Assembly: GCA_013397795.1 (NCBI GenBank)
Contig: VZTJ01005553.1
Location: forward strand, 977,331-1,041,330
Source: Orthonyx spaldingii
Lineage: Eukaryota; Chordata; Aves; Passeriformes; Orthonychidae
Length of the DNA stretch: 64,000 nucleotides
Direction: 5' to 3'
Part shown: in pieces, positions 47,641-61,300 of the stretch
How positions within the stretch are numbered: position 1 is the stretch's first letter
How the letters are laid out: each line of letters opens with the position of its first letter
Notes under the pieces: model-generated
Seen by the model: only the letters and a program-made list of their open reading frames with translations
Databases searched by the model: none
What the model was told of the DNA's origin: nothing
Made by a program: the position numbers and the translations under genes

Positions 47641-47925
47641 ATTATAGAATGAATCATAGAATGGTGTGAGTCAGAAGGGACCTTAAAGATCATCTAGTTA
47701 CAGCCCTCTATGGCATGGACAGGCACACCTTCCACTAGACCAGGTTGTTCAAAACCCCATCCAACCTGGCCTCAAACACTGACAGGGATGGGGCAGACTC
47801 AATTTCTCTAAGCAACCTGTTCTACTATTCTCATGGTAAAGAATTTTTTCCTAAAAGCTAATCTAAATCTACACTCTCAATTTAAGCCTATATTAGACTA
47901 TCTAAGTTGTCTTCATGTCCCCAAT
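47641..47925 (-). mobile_element. CR1 LINE, 3' fragment
   Basis: The tail 'gaatcatagaatgg' and 'cagaagggaccttaaagatc' at the left edge, followed by 'ccatccaacctggcctcaaac', are the complement of a CR1 3' end. The fragment fades into unique sequence near 47925. Confidence 0.93.
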
Positions 47926-50900
47926 GGATATAACAAAACAATTTTTTTTTTCCCCTTCCCCTCCAGGCATTTTCACATGCTACAAAATTTAAAAGTAGCA
48001 TTTGGTTCACAGTCCGGAGAGAAAGCTTCAAAATACAATTCTGTAAACCAGACCTTAATTTCCTTGTAAGGTCTTATTCTACATGTTATCTGTATATGAA
48101 CCCTGAAAATAGTCTGATGTCCACCACTACTAAACCAAGCACCTGATACCAACAGACTTAGCTTGATGCCACCAAATCCAGTGAAATCAGATAGCATACA
48201 CAGGAAATATTTTTAAATATAATTTTAAATTATGGTACAAAAGTTATTCAGATTGTTTTATCCAGTTCTTTGGCAGCATATTTTGATCTTTTCCACCTCA
48301 GCTTAATGCATCAAGATTTATATGACTACAAGGAGATTTAAGCTGTTACCAGACCCACAAGACAAATGTTCATTAAGCTGTGGAAGCTTTAAGGCATGGC
48401 TATCTTCCATGGACAAAAATGTAACAGGATGATGAATTCTCCTGCTCAAGGGTTTGTGTTTGTTTTCCCAATGAATGTACTTTAAATTGCTGGTAGGAGA
48501 AGATTTTGTTGAAACAGATGGGTGACATTAACACAACAGAGGAAAAATGTCACTGGTGGAAATTTTTGTCTTTAACTTTGTACTCTCTTTCTGCATATAT
48601 ATATAGGGTTTATTTCCTCTTTAAGTAGCTGGCAGTTTTAATTCAAATGAGCTTTGTATTAAATAAATATTTTGAAAAGTTGCAAAGAAGTAACCTTAAG
48701 AAACTGTTACAGTAACTTTGGTTTTACCTTCACTGCATTAAAAATTTGCCATGGCATTGTTCTTCCTACGGTAGTCCTATTGTTTTCACCTACGTAAGAT
48801 TTAAATTAACTTTACACCACAAAGTGGAAAGGCTCTGTATTTTCAAGATTAAAACAAGGTTTTTTATTCATCTTTTCCAACTAGATAATTAGGTGGGGTT
48901 TTTTTATTAATTCCCGTTCACCTTCTTACAATCCCTTAATTGCCTATGTTGGACACCGTTCATTTTCATTTCTCAGCCAGACCCTGGCTTGATGCCTCGG
49001 GTGCAGCCCCTCGAGCAGCTCACTGGCACCCTCAAAGTGCCTTCCAACATTCCACACAGGTTTGCACTAAGACAATGCAAAGCAACTTCTGCCTCATTAA
49101 AAAGGCTGCTGTAAATAATAATGATGAAATTATTGTAACATAAAATCCCATAATTATAAATTTACAAATTCTATTGAAGAATACCTGAAACTTTAAAAAA
49201 TTGTCTTCTCATCAGAAACACTCTTTACGACCTGTCCCCAGCTGGGTATCTTTAGCAAACTGTTTTTAAGTGCTTCTACATCTCTCTTTCTTGCCTGGGT
49301 TATTTGAACTATACTCTGCTGATTGGAAAAGTTGTCTCCTACTGTGCTACTGTTCAGTGCCTAGCAAAACAGCCACCTCTATGTGCCACTAGGTTGCACT
49401 TTGTGTTCACCCACCTTTAGCATGGCCTATATGTTGAACTGCTACAGCACTGAAACAGGTTCTTTGGTCACTGTGCCACAGGCACTCATAAAAACAGAGG
49501 CTGAACTGTACCCCACAGGGCTTGTGCTTGATGGCTCCGTGCACCATTTTGGCTAAACTGTTGACTGGAAAATATCTCTGAGCCTTCGAGATTCCCTCGA
49601 AAAGCTTTTTAAAAAATAAAATAACTAGAACTCATGATCTTTCCTCTCAGTGGAAAGCTCTCCACTTTAAAATACAGCCTACAAAACAATATTAGAGGCT
49701 ACTTCTTTCAGGTGAGATGTGCAATCAGTTGGGAGATGCCCATTTATTTTTAAGGAAAGAGTTTGCATCCACCACGTGCTACACTCAGGTGCAAGCCTGA
49801 ACATAGGTCATCTTTAGGATCATATTTTAAAAATGCTTGAATTTGACTCAGAATTTTGGACAGCTGTAGTTTTGGTAGAATCCTTACCCAGGAAAACATT
49901 CTGTAGTTTCCTGAGTGAGAGCTAGAGTCCATGCCATGTCTTGTGCCTGTACTAACCCCTATTCTCCATCCTACTCTTTTGTTATTCCTTTAAAATGAAA
50001 AGGACACTTAGCTTCAATTGTTCAGTGAAGTAAGACCCCATACGGATATTATTTCAAGAGGAAAATGACCCCAAGAAAGTCTCTCCATCCTTGAATGAGG
50101 GAAGAAGGGGACCCCATAGCTCAAAGAAATTCCTTATAGAATTTTACTCCTGCAGTATAGTGCTGATAGACAATACTTCAAAACACAATTGGGCTAACAG
50201 CATTCAAAGGCTCCTTTCACCAAACTTAGTAGAATTTATCTCAAGATTTGATTAGAAAGAAGGATAAATAGGCCTTCTTCCCCTCATCGTATCAATATGA
50301 GAGTCACAACACTTCCCATTCCTGTTTGTGAGTAGAGTTTGCCCTCATACTTGGTGATAATTTTAACTATTTGCAGTTAATTCTTATATGACAGAAAAAA
50401 GAAGAAGTAGTTCTATGTATTCGGAAAGAAAGTGGATTTTATGGTTCCCAGGTAGTTTGAGCCTTATCCAGAGCAGGAGGCAGTTGCTTGTGGTTTTATA
50501 GTCTGAACAGACCTTTAAATAAGACCAAAACAAGAAAACATTTTTATTTTACTTCATCTGTTGTTTCCTAACAGTAGCATTTTCAAAAGGACCTATTTTT
50601 GTTCAGCAGCTCCAAGAACACTGGAGACTCATTCACATTTCTTCTGATCTTCAGTCATAGTATAGCATCTCCAGTATTACAGAATGCCTTCTATTAAGGC
50701 CTTTCTTGCCTTTTAGATCACTACTGCAAAAGGGTAATGTCAGGGTGAATTTTTCCAAATCAAAAGCTTTTACCGTGTCCTTAGAGCCACAAAAAAGAAG
50801 GCCTGGATATCATATGCCACAATTACAGTGTCAGCCCCCAAACTGCAAGGAATCTTGTAGCAAAGCAAAAGGGGTGCTCTTTACTCCTGAAATGCCATGC

Positions 50901-51333
50901 ATGTGTGAGAAGCACTCTCCAAATGACCTGGAGGGTTCTCAGTTCCTCCCTGTTCCTGGGAGATAGAAAACACGGGCACATATACACATTAGATGTGTAG
51001 CTGAGTGTCCTTCATATACACGGAAGAACAACTAGTCTATTCCAGCAAGGACAAGAGAAAATACAAAGCTGCAATATATAGACAGACAAGGAAACTAAGG
51101 TTAAATGAGAAACCTTATGAGGTACCTGCCACTTGCTGAGGTGTTCTTCAGACATCTGAATGGAGAAAGTTCTGCTCACCAACAACCCTTCTGTGCATAG
51201 CTCTGAAAGACCACCTGGAAGACACCAGGGAGGGTGGTCAATGATCACAGACATGATTACTCACCTGAGTCACAGAGTGTTTCTCTGTCCCCTACGTATG
51301 TCCTTTTCAAGGTCCTACTCTCTTCTAATCAGA
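47926..51333. other. Unique AT-rich sequence, no gene seen
   Basis: No coding exon recognised. A short (AT)n run lies at 48594-48605. Frames are short and motif-free. Confidence 0.5.
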
Positions 51334-51834
51334 TGTTGTCGGGGTGGCCCAGCCTGTGGCTGTGGTCACTGAGAGTGAGGGTCAATCGGCCACTCCTGCC
51401 TTCTCCATGTGGTTCAAATTATTCCCCTCAGAACAGTGAGTCTGAGGGGGATGGGGAAGGCAGGCAGGGATAGTTTCCCGCCACTCAGGGTTGTCAATCA
51501 GGTTCCATCTCCTCCCCCGTCCCCTCACAGTGGTTTTAATATTCATAAGTTACCCAAAGGTTCTGTTACCAGGTTCTGTTGATTGGTTAAGTTAATGTAT
51601 TCCACCACTCTGTTGCTCCATTGGATGTTCCCCGGTTACGTATTGTGCCCCCATTGGTTTATTCCCTTGTTCCGCCCCTTGGACTGCCCCTTTTCTCGCC
51701 CCTTTTAAACCCCTGCTCGCCCTCAGGTTCTGGCTCTTTGTAGCACCCCCCTTCAGTCCAATAAACTGGAGTTGCTGCTACTTTGAGTCCTCCCGCTCCT
51801 TCACCGCCACGCTGTTACTTTGTTACCATCGACA
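51334..51834 (+). mobile_element. GC-rich retroviral LTR with full promoter set (copy D)
   Basis: Parts in order are a TG start (TGTTGTCGGGGTGG at 51334 or TGTCGGGG at 51337), three inverted CCAAT boxes (51582-51586, 51620-51624, 51653-51657), GC-box-like CCGCCCC (51672-51678) and CGCCCC (51697-51702), a TATA-like TTTTAAA (51703-51709), and a polyadenylation signal AATAAA (51760-51765). A U5 of about 70 bases ends in ATCGACA at 51834. The ends form a short imperfect inverted repeat (TGTCGGGGTGG against TGTCGATGG). No target-site duplication or primer binding site is evident. GC-rich sequence continues to about 52000, which also ends GCGACA, so the true right edge may lie there. Class is not assigned. 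Confidence 0.68.
51760..51765 (+). promoter_or_regulatory. LTR polyadenylation signal AATAAA
   Basis: It lies 51 bases after the TATA-like element and 69 bases before the proposed LTR end, a normal R-U5 spacing. Confidence 0.65.
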
Positions 51835-52010
51835 CTGCCAGCTCCCTCGGATGAGCTGCACCTGCTTGTGCTGCTGCTGCTAAGGAGACCAGAATCTGCT
51901 CAGCCCGGCTGCTGCAGAGGTCTCGGCTGAGAGCCAAGCGTAGAAGGTCGCACTCAAGCCACCGGGCAGCTTGAGATCGGGCAGTGCCCCGGCAGCGACA
52001 GGTTGTGTCC
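51835..52010. other. GC-rich continuation of LTR region
   Basis: CpG-bearing sequence whose composition matches the LTR and differs from the AT-rich DNA beyond 52010. It may be extra U5, internal retroviral sequence, or a second element. The 101- and 95-codon minus frames across it (51815-52185) have no retroviral motif. Confidence 0.35.
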
Positions 52011-53806
52011 CTGGGATATTGGAAGCTATAGTGGGTACATTCATAAAATTTAATGGAGATTTGCATTCCTTTGCCTTCCCAGTTAAATCCAGTAGGAAAC
52101 ATTTCTTGTATACACAGGCTGTTAATCCAATCCTTTGCCTGGACTGGACAGCTGTGTAACAGTGACTTGAGAAGACAAATATCATAACTCTGAATGTACC
52201 CCCCTTTCCTTTTATTCTTTCCCCAGCTCTATATGCTGAGCATGAGGCAATATGATACAGAGTATCCCTGTGGTCAGTTGGGGCCAGCCATGCCAGTTGT
52301 GTCCCCTCCCAACTCCTTGTGCACCCCCAGCCTCCTCACTGGTGGAAGGGGTGAGAAGCAGAAAAGGCTTTGTCTCCGCGTAAGAACTGCTCAGCAGTAA
52401 TGTAAATATCCCTGTGTTATCAACACTGTTTCCAACACAGATAATCTAGATAATAATGGAAAGAAAAACCAACACTATCCCAGCCAAAATAGCACACCAA
52501 ATAACAGTTTTTCCTTTAGTTTGCCATACGTATATACTTTTTAGTGCTCAGATAGGCATAGGAACAGGGTGAAATGCAGACATACTTCCTAACAGCTAGG
52601 TATACTTAGAGACAAGTCACAAGAACATAAGACCTTCTGAACCGTAAGACAGAAGCCAGACAATGTTTCTGTATCCCTAAGACAAATAGAGTTTTGGAGA
52701 TCATCTCCTAAAATCAACCTTATCCTTTAAATCTGCTTACAAGAGCAAAGAGAATAAGATTTGTCATGCCAAGACACACTGAAATTGCACAGCACCCAGC
52801 AACTTAAAAAAAGAAAAACTTGTGTTTCAATTCTAGTCTCCTTACAAGACTAAGCCCTGAAAATTCCGTGAGAAAATGCTACCAAATATCTGTGGGGTTT
52901 TTAGCCTTACCCTAGTCACTGCAGGTTGTTTCAAAGTAGCATATGTTAAAAACAGAGAGTAGGGAATGGAGGATTAGATCTTCCCTCAGCTCATACCCAC
53001 TGAGATGTCTTGGACAGACAAGTAAAAAGAAATTAGTAGTTTCAGAAAGGTACAACTTGAAATCCATTGAAGATGTTACACCAGTCATCAGTACATGGTA
53101 CTGGTTCAGTCTTTCAAGTTTCTTCACTGTCTCCCCTCAAAATGAAAGCAAAAAACTACCAATGATTCACTGGGTTACTGCCTTGGGATGTGAGGTTTCT
53201 TTGTATATGTCAAACCTGACCTGAAGCCTAGTGCAAATAGAAAGGCTACTTTGCTTTGTTTGGGATTTTGGATTGTCTCTTGTAGCTCACTTTTCTCAGT
53301 CACAGAAGTTTGACCTCAGGCTGATGACAGAATATGTTTCCTGGATCCCTTCTCTATGTCTTGGATATATGTGTAAAATATCATCTATTTCTCTTCCTTA
53401 CAGAAGCATGAAATGCCTGTTTTCATTGCTAAAGGGTTCTGGTAGGCATTAATACATTAAAATGAACCTTGGACTTCACATAGAACATTCTATCTGTGTC
53501 CCACAGGTGGTCCATGGTGCATTGCCCCAGTGTTACTGGCAGAGCAATAGATTTGACATTGGCTGTTGTCATAGCCACATTTCTGCCAGTCCATTTAGCT
53601 GATCCTTCTGCCACTTGCTCTCACCCTTGCCTCTTCCAGGCATAGAGCACTAAGATAACCATTTTTTCTCTCAAGTCAAAACTCATTCCCTGAAGTAGAA
53701 AATACAAAGACTCTTTCCTAGACTGAGGGTCTGGAAAATCGTAGAATTTCAGTTTGTCAGTAAGTATCTTTGTAGAAAATTTGATCAACAGTTATCAGTC
53801 ACTTTT
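52011..53806. other. Unique sequence, no gene seen
   Basis: No gene or recognised repeat. Overlapping frames at 52912-53224 on both strands are motif-free. Confidence 0.5.
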
Positions 53807-53975
53807 TAGAATCACAGAGTCATAGAATGCTTGGGTTTAGAAGGGACCTTAAAGATCATCTAGTTCCAAATCCCCTGCCATAGGCAGGGATGCCACTCAC
53901 TAGATCAGGTTGCTTAGGACCCCATCCACCCTGGCTTTGAACGTTTCCAGTGATGGGGCATCCAAAACCTTTCTT
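53807..53975 (-). mobile_element. CR1 LINE, 3' fragment
   Basis: The complement of a CR1 tail ('gaatcacagagtcatagaat') is followed by 'agaagggaccttaaagatc' and 'ggttgcttaggaccccatcc', ending near 53975. Confidence 0.93.
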
Positions 53976-55175
53976 TTAGACATGGACACAAATTTTTCTG
54001 CCCTAAAATCCCACCACAATGAGATCAACAGCATTCAGATTTTACCTCTATACTTTAAAGAAAATGCTAACTTGCAGTAACACAGGGTGCACTGTAACAA
54101 GACAGTGGCATCGATGGGATCAATTTTCCACATCTCCAACCATGTGCTGAGAAAATTCATTCAGTTCACTGTAAAACCACCCTGTGAAATCAGGATTGAA
54201 AGCTCATGTCAAGACTCCCTATACATTCCCAGGCATCTGGGAAATCATAGGTGCTAACAAACTCTGAATCGTTGGAGTGATTCTGTTGTTAACACACCAT
54301 TTGATAGGCTGTGTTTACTGAGCTACACAACAATTCCCAACATAACTGCACCAGCAAGGCTCCTTCTGTGTCTCTGCTGTGACTATCCACTCTCCTCAGC
54401 TGTTAGCCTTGACTTGTAGTTTGGGCCCATGCCAGCCAACACTCCTCCAGAGATATGTAGGACATAGTCTGTGGAATAGCACAGGACAGGGACTGCACCC
54501 AGTGGGGAGCAGAGAGGTTTTTATCCTGCTCTGGATAAAAGAGGACTTAGACATGTCACGAGTCTTGTCTTCAGGACCTGAGACAGGATCCTGGTCCATT
54601 TTATTTTAAGAATGAGACCATGTGTACATGGACCAAGTATAAATCTTGGTACAAATGGTACCAAGTTTACTCAGTAAGAAAACAGTTACGCAGTCCAAAC
54701 TCAGTACTTCTCCTGCAGCCAAAGAAGGTCATGTCTTAAGGTACAAAGAAAAGGAGATTATTTTTCTCCAGAGTAGAACAGCAAGAAAAACACACCTGAC
54801 AACCATTTCACCCAGTCACACATCTCTATTCATATCACCTGAGACTCTGCCCTATTTTACAAATTACATTTTAAAAATGAGAACTTCAAGCATTTTGTCA
54901 CTGGTGAGTGGCCATGTTTTATGGTCGCTTCATTTTCTTTGTTCCAGAAGTGTTGTCAACAGTGTTTGGTATGCTCCACTTTCTCCTCTCAGTATGCAAA
55001 AACTATCCAAGACTGGATCTACTCTGGTTATTGACACATCTATATGGAGAAAGAGGCTTTTTTTCCCAGTCTCTTTTGAACCAAAACTGTAGTTTTATCA
55101 GCCACAGACCACGCCTTTTTTATTCCAAAATTTCACTAACAAAAGCTTTCTTGAAAGGGTCCTTTCATGTCCCTA
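53976..55175. other. Unique sequence with a 148-codon motif-free frame
   Basis: No gene recognised. The frame 54646-55092 (+) is the longest one outside known repeats. It is Ser/Thr-rich, without domain signature, signal peptide or splice context, and is probably chance. Confidence 0.45.
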
Positions 55176-55370
55176 CATAGAACCATAGAATGTGCCACAC
55201 TGGAAGGCAGCTTGAAAGATAATTTCATCCCACCCTTTGTGGGAAAGGGAGCCTAGCTGAGATTCTCTAGTACCTTGTCCAATCATGTCTTGAAAACCTC
55301 CAATGAGATAAGCAGACCATGTTAAATGATCAAAATCTTTCCCCCATTCTTAAAAATAATCTTAAATCCC
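55176..55370 (-). mobile_element. CR1 LINE, old 3' fragment
   Basis: 'catagaaccatagaatgtg' and 'ctggaaggcagcttgaaaga' at the left edge, followed by 'accttgtccaatcatgtctt' and 'aaaacctccaatgagat', match an older, diverged CR1 3' end on the minus strand. The right edge is uncertain. Confidence 0.75.
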
Positions 55371-58300
55371 ATAAAGCAGCCTAGGGGAAGTTTCCCCACA
55401 GAAAAGTCCTAGAAATCTGTTGTGGTACACTGTAGGATCTCCCAAAGAACTGCACGGAAATTCAAGGCTGTAGCAAGGGACACGTAACCTCTCTCTGAAA
55501 CTGTTTTTTCTACCACAGCAGCCCAGAACCATGGAAACACAAAATTACCCCCTTCGCTTTGTTGTCTTTTATCAACAGCATAGATTCTGCCTAAATGTCT
55601 GCTTACACACAAATCTCCAGGAAAAGAACAGCAGCAAAATATTTATGACTCTCTGGTATAAAGTTAATTAGCCATTTGTCTGCCAATCTATAACTCCCTG
55701 TTTTAACACAATTTAACACAATTTCTTTAGGTGATGATTTGGGACATTATTAGCTGGAGATCCCATAAGCCTTTTGTGAATTATCTGGGCTGTAAGCACT
55801 TAGCTAATATGCTTTACCTCTAACTCAGTTATGTCTCCATAGTAATTGCTGTTTACACAGTATGTTTGCTAACCCAGGATAATATTCTTTTCATGTGATT
55901 CTTCAAAATTAAGCTAATATAACACCAAGGTTATTAATTTTCATTGAAATGCTACAATAAGGCTATTAAAGTGCTGGTCATCAGCCTAATAGCAATAATA
56001 CATAATTCTTTGCTCTCTCCGAATCTGAAGAGGACAAAATGGCCATTGATAATAGATGTTCTATTCAGATGAATAACTGAATGGAGCAGACTTTTAAGTA
56101 CAAGAGAAATCTAAAGCCATACAAGTGTTTTATTCATTACCATAAGGGCTGGATTTCTATCCAAGTGGCACTACTGAAAGGAAGATAGAAATCATGCTAG
56201 ACTGCCTCCAGCAATGTGATATCCATCTGGATCTGACCTCTGTGGACAAGGAGCTGCACCATCTGACTGCTGCTGAGGTCTGAGATTCCGAGCACTCATT
56301 TGAAATAAAATATTATCTACTACACAGAGGTTCAGCTGTGGCCTGACCCTACTGCCCAAGACCCTCTACCAGCACAGACCTGGAATAAGTCTTGTCCAGA
56401 GGCAACATACTCCCTGCGAAGGTATAAATAGCTTGGACCTCCATCTGTCATCAAGTTCAATGAAGTTAATGGTAAATGGATTTATATCCGAGGAAGACCT
56501 GAGCATCTTAGAAAGTCATTCACACTCTCTCCAAACACCATGAATTATCTGTTTTTCTCAGATGTTTTGTTTGATATGGATTGCTGCTCTTGCGTTCACT
56601 CTGCCTTTAGATTAAAAGTTGTTGGGGCAAGGACACAAGGACTTTACCATCTGTCCAGGCCCATTGAAAAGAAATAAAACAGCTTATATTGCTAAAGAAC
56701 AAAATAAAACTGCAAGGGACAAGGCCAAAGTGACTGTATTGTGAGTCTGGACAGTGCCTCAAGGGAGTGTTCCAGAGGTGGGACAAAGGAAGTCCCAGGG
56801 AGGGGACTGGTGTCACTTTCCGTAATTGTCTGGTACCTCAACCACTCCTGAAACCAGAATGAGAGAAGGCTCCAGAAGCTCTTGTTTTCAACAAACCACA
56901 TATTTGAATGGAACCTCTTGACATAAGTTTATAGTTCAAGAAGATTGTTTATTTTGACCTTTGAAACAAGAGATTAGTCAATAGGATTTACTGCTGGTCA
57001 AGTTATCTTCATCAGACATTGCTAGCTTTATTTCCAGCCTTCACAAAAAAGCAAACAGTAGTTGAATCTATGCACACTGATATAGGTTTTTTAATCCTTT
57101 AAATCTTACCTAGAGTTTCTGAAAGGATTGCCTACAGTCATTAAAAGCTTGAAGAATGGCCCTTTCTGCATAGGTATGTAGTATAAGAATAAAAACTAAG
57201 TGCCTCAGTAAAATATGTGGATCATTTTTATAGATTTTCAAAATGCACAAACCTCAAAAGCTATCTGTGTATAGCTTGTTTTATGTTAAGATATATAATA
57301 AACACATTTGATTAGTTATTACTATTTATTATTACATACTTGTTACTTATATGCATAGCAAATATTTTTCCTAGTCATACACTTTCTTTAATGTGCTTTT
57401 TCAAACAGTTCTGTATACACCTAGCCTAATTTTTTTTTTAATCATTTATTTTTAAATGTTTTTTATTTATTTTTAAATAAAGGATTACGGTTCATAGTAC
57501 ACTCTGATAGATGTGGTTTCACTAGGGCTGTGGGATAACTAAAGCAATAGATTCAATAAGGGTAGAGTGATGAGATACCTACAAGAGTTCCCTCAGGGAT
57601 CTCTAGGTACAGACCTGGATGTGTGGAAGAAAAAGATCAGTTAATTTCATTTTATGATCTCTTTCCAGCTTCATTCTGTTTCTGTGGGTATGTAGTTAAA
57701 TACAAAAGGAATGTTGCGTGACTTAATTTAAGGAAGTTATCATGCATTTGTCTCTAACATCAGCAAGAATGGAATTAAGTATACACCTCCTGGTGCGCAC
57801 CTTTCCTGCAAACAACCACATTCTCCACAGATTTTCCTTCTCAAGGCCTTTTCACATAAGTAGATTTTCAGATTGTTTCTTTCCTCTTGTGACTTGCCTT
57901 AGGCAAAGAGCATTTTCAGGTACTCAGAGGCTTCAACAACAGCACGGAGGTTTCCTATTTATTTATTACCATTATAAGCACAGATACATAACCTCAACTC
58001 CCCTATCTTCACATCTTGCTTAACCCCTTTTTCTTATTTTAAGGGCTCTAATCCACAACCTGAGAAGTAATTAGTCCATCCAGGAACCACTTTCTAAGAA
58101 GCTGCACTTTGGAGTTGCATCTCATGTTGCAGTCTCCTTCTGGCTCTACCATGTAGAATCCTAACACCAGTTTTGGACACACATACATTACTACACTATT
58201 GGATTTACTTTCTCAAAAGAGTCACAACAAAAGAAAGCCTGTTTTCAAACAGGAATGTCTCAAAATTTAAGGAAAACTGTAAAAATTGACTTATTAATTT

Positions 58301-61300
58301 CTAGGAGTACAAAGCAGAGGTCAGAATAAAGTCTAGTTCTTAAAAATTGTATTTAAAAAGGGGGTAAAAAATTTGCAACAAATAATTCCCTTGTCACATT
58401 AGATGCTAGTTAAAATGCAGAGCGTGCAGTTCCAAAGTGTTGGCATTATTTGTATTTTTTTCCTGTATAAATTCCCTTTAGGCAATTCATTGCAAAGTTT
58501 AGTACTCACTTTTTAAAATGCTGTGCAGGTTTATGCTGTCATTATACTAAATGGTGCTATGCAGCTGAAAAAGCATACCTTGAAAACATGAGAAGTTCTG
58601 TCCTACCAGATGCAAGCTAGCAGAAAATGCTACATCATTTCCCTAAATATCAATTATGCACTAGGCTGCCCTTGGAGACTGCAGCTGAAGTGGGCTATAT
58701 GATCCCCAAGCCTTCCGTCTCACAGGCAACTGTTCCAGCTAACAAGCCATTTGTGAAATGTTTGGGGGGAAGAGTCTGTCCTTTCCTCTTGTGGCAGCTG
58801 TATGTTTTTAATCTGATTTCAGTTCTGGAGGGTCTTGTGCTTGCTGATAGGTGCCTGGCGCTTGCTGAGGAAGATAACTGGATCCAGCTGCAAGGGAGTG
58901 ACAATGCTGTTCCACTTTTCAAAGGTGCTTAGCTAAGTGTCTAACCACTCTGGAGCGAGAAACTCTGATTAAACTTAGGGGAGGACACAAGCACACAGAA
59001 AATTTTCAGATCAGACTGGGAGGTGTACAGTGATTTTAGAGTACTCAGGAAATTAACTAGGAGTTGAGAAGTCTTTCTGTTTCTTTATCATCAGGTCACA
59101 GACACCTACCTTGTTTTCAGAAATCAGTGCAGCCCTCAGCAGTGCAGTCTCAAATCATCCCTTTACTTTGAAGTCAAACCCTGAGGGGAAGGGGGGTAAA
59201 AAAACCTGCAGAAAGAGGAGGTCATCTCTCTCCTTCTTTATTATCTTGGCAGTAAGGGAACTTGCCTAAATAAGGAAGAATTGTGGTTATTATCCCAGTC
59301 TGTCTTCCAGGATTTGAAATTTTCACCTTCTAGGCAACTGTTCTTATCACTTGGACAAACCTTACCTGCAGAATTTGCCAAATCTCTCTAGCAGATTTTT
59401 TCACTTTGATGATACCATAAATGCACATTAAAGAGAGAAACTATGTGATATAAATTACACATTTGCAACATCAGTAAATAAAATCTCTCTTTTTTCTTTC
59501 TCCTCCCCACAGGTGACACCCCTCCACAAGGCAATAGTGTTGTTCATGCTTCTCTAGCTCATTAAATATCAAACTGCTCTATTGAAGTGAAACAGTTTAT
59601 ATAGACAGGATAGAAAAATCCTCCTTTTTGTGCACAAGGTGGTTCAGGTTGCTGGTTGTACTGGTTCCTGTCCTCTGAGGCAGGAAAATATCAAAATCAC
59701 ATATTGTCTTTATTCAGCACTAGGAGGAAATGCCACAACCACCGCCTCTTGCAGCTGCAAGCCTGTCCCAGTCTCCCAGTATGCATCTAAATCCTTATGA
59801 GAGAAATGGATTTCATAGGTACATTCCTCCAGCATTTGGTAGGCTCAGACTTCCTCTTTACTGGGTTGACTCTGGTGAGGTACCAGATCCTATCATGCAG
59901 CTTCCACTAGATTAAAAGGCTGATGAAAGCAGCAGTGTAGTGCTTATCAAGTTGCAGCATAATTCCCCTTGCAGATATAATTTCTGTCAGGATCTCCTCT
60001 GCATTTTGCTCTTACCAATGAAATCTGCAATCTGTTCTAAAAACACTGCAGGTTTTACCAGATTTAATCAGTTGTCTGCTTCTGAGATCTAATGCACCTG
60101 GTTCATTCCCTTTCTTCTTATCAGGATGCTGCTCTGAATGCTTTCAAGTCCATAAATTTCTTGGCAGATACAGATGATTGCGTAAAACCATCTGGACTTG
60201 CCAGGTGTTATAATATACATTAATCAGCTATAGAGAGTAGTTTCTTTATGACCATTGCCACTTATCAGCAAACTTTAGATTCATCATATTTTATCAACTA
60301 AATTGCTGTAATTCTGTTCCTTAATCCTAATGCTTAGTCTGAAAGGTCTACAGATGTGTTCACAAAAACCACATTAAACACCAGGATTAAAATCACCTGT
60401 GAAATTGAAATTCATCTCCTTATGACTATCTATGACTATGAGTATCTAAGACAACATTTACACTATTTTTTTCACCTACATCTTATTTGCCGTCTACTGT
60501 GTACAGCACTCCTTGAACAGATATTTAATGGTTTAATTTTTTTTCCCTCTGAAAGGTAAGCAGTCCCATGAATGCTTTGCTTTCAGATCACAGAGCACTG
60601 CAAACTAAAGAAAACTGGACTTCTGAGCTGAGTTTGAGCAGCTGGCAGATAGAAGAGATGGAAATAGCAGCAGCTTTCCTGAAGGGCAGTGTCAATAAAA
60701 AACAGTAAACAACCAGAGCAGGATATTGTATCCCAATAAACATGCCCACAAAGAAAAATGAGGTATGTTCCCACTTCAGCCTCCCTCATACCTTCTTCTA
60801 CTGCAACCACTGCTTTGGCCAGCAAAAGTCAAAAGCATGGACACTACTGGTAGACAAATCTGCTGGAATGATGTAAATCTAAAACAGGACATTCATTATG
60901 GAAATCATGGAGCTACAAAACTACTTGTACACAGGAGTGCTGCTATCACTCAGGCTAAAAGGTAGAACCTCTTGATTAGATAGATGTCTTGATTGCGGTT
61001 CTTGATTAGATACTTGGGAGGGGAGGGAGGAGGAAACAGCAAACTTTTTTGCTAGACTGAGGACTAGCTGAGCTCTCCTTATACAAGTGTTTATGAACAG
61101 TCTGTTACCTAGCTGTATCCCAGCTATCCACAATACCTTACCTAACTCAAGGCAGTAATTTCATATTATGGCCTGTAGGAAAATATCCCCCAATTTGTCT
61201 TCCTACCATTTCTCTGAAAGAGCAAAATCTCAGAAGCAAAATGCAGGACACCACCTTCTCAGCTTCCAGCACACTTTGATCAAGGACTGCACGCAACCAG

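Noticed and set aside
56423..56431. Perfect TATA box TATAAATAG
   Set aside because: It stands alone in AT-rich DNA without other promoter elements or a following gene, so it is expected by chance.
57640..57690. CR1 3' end-like sequence ('ctctttccagcttcattctg')
   Set aside because: Only about 30 bases resemble CR1 and nothing upstream supports it.
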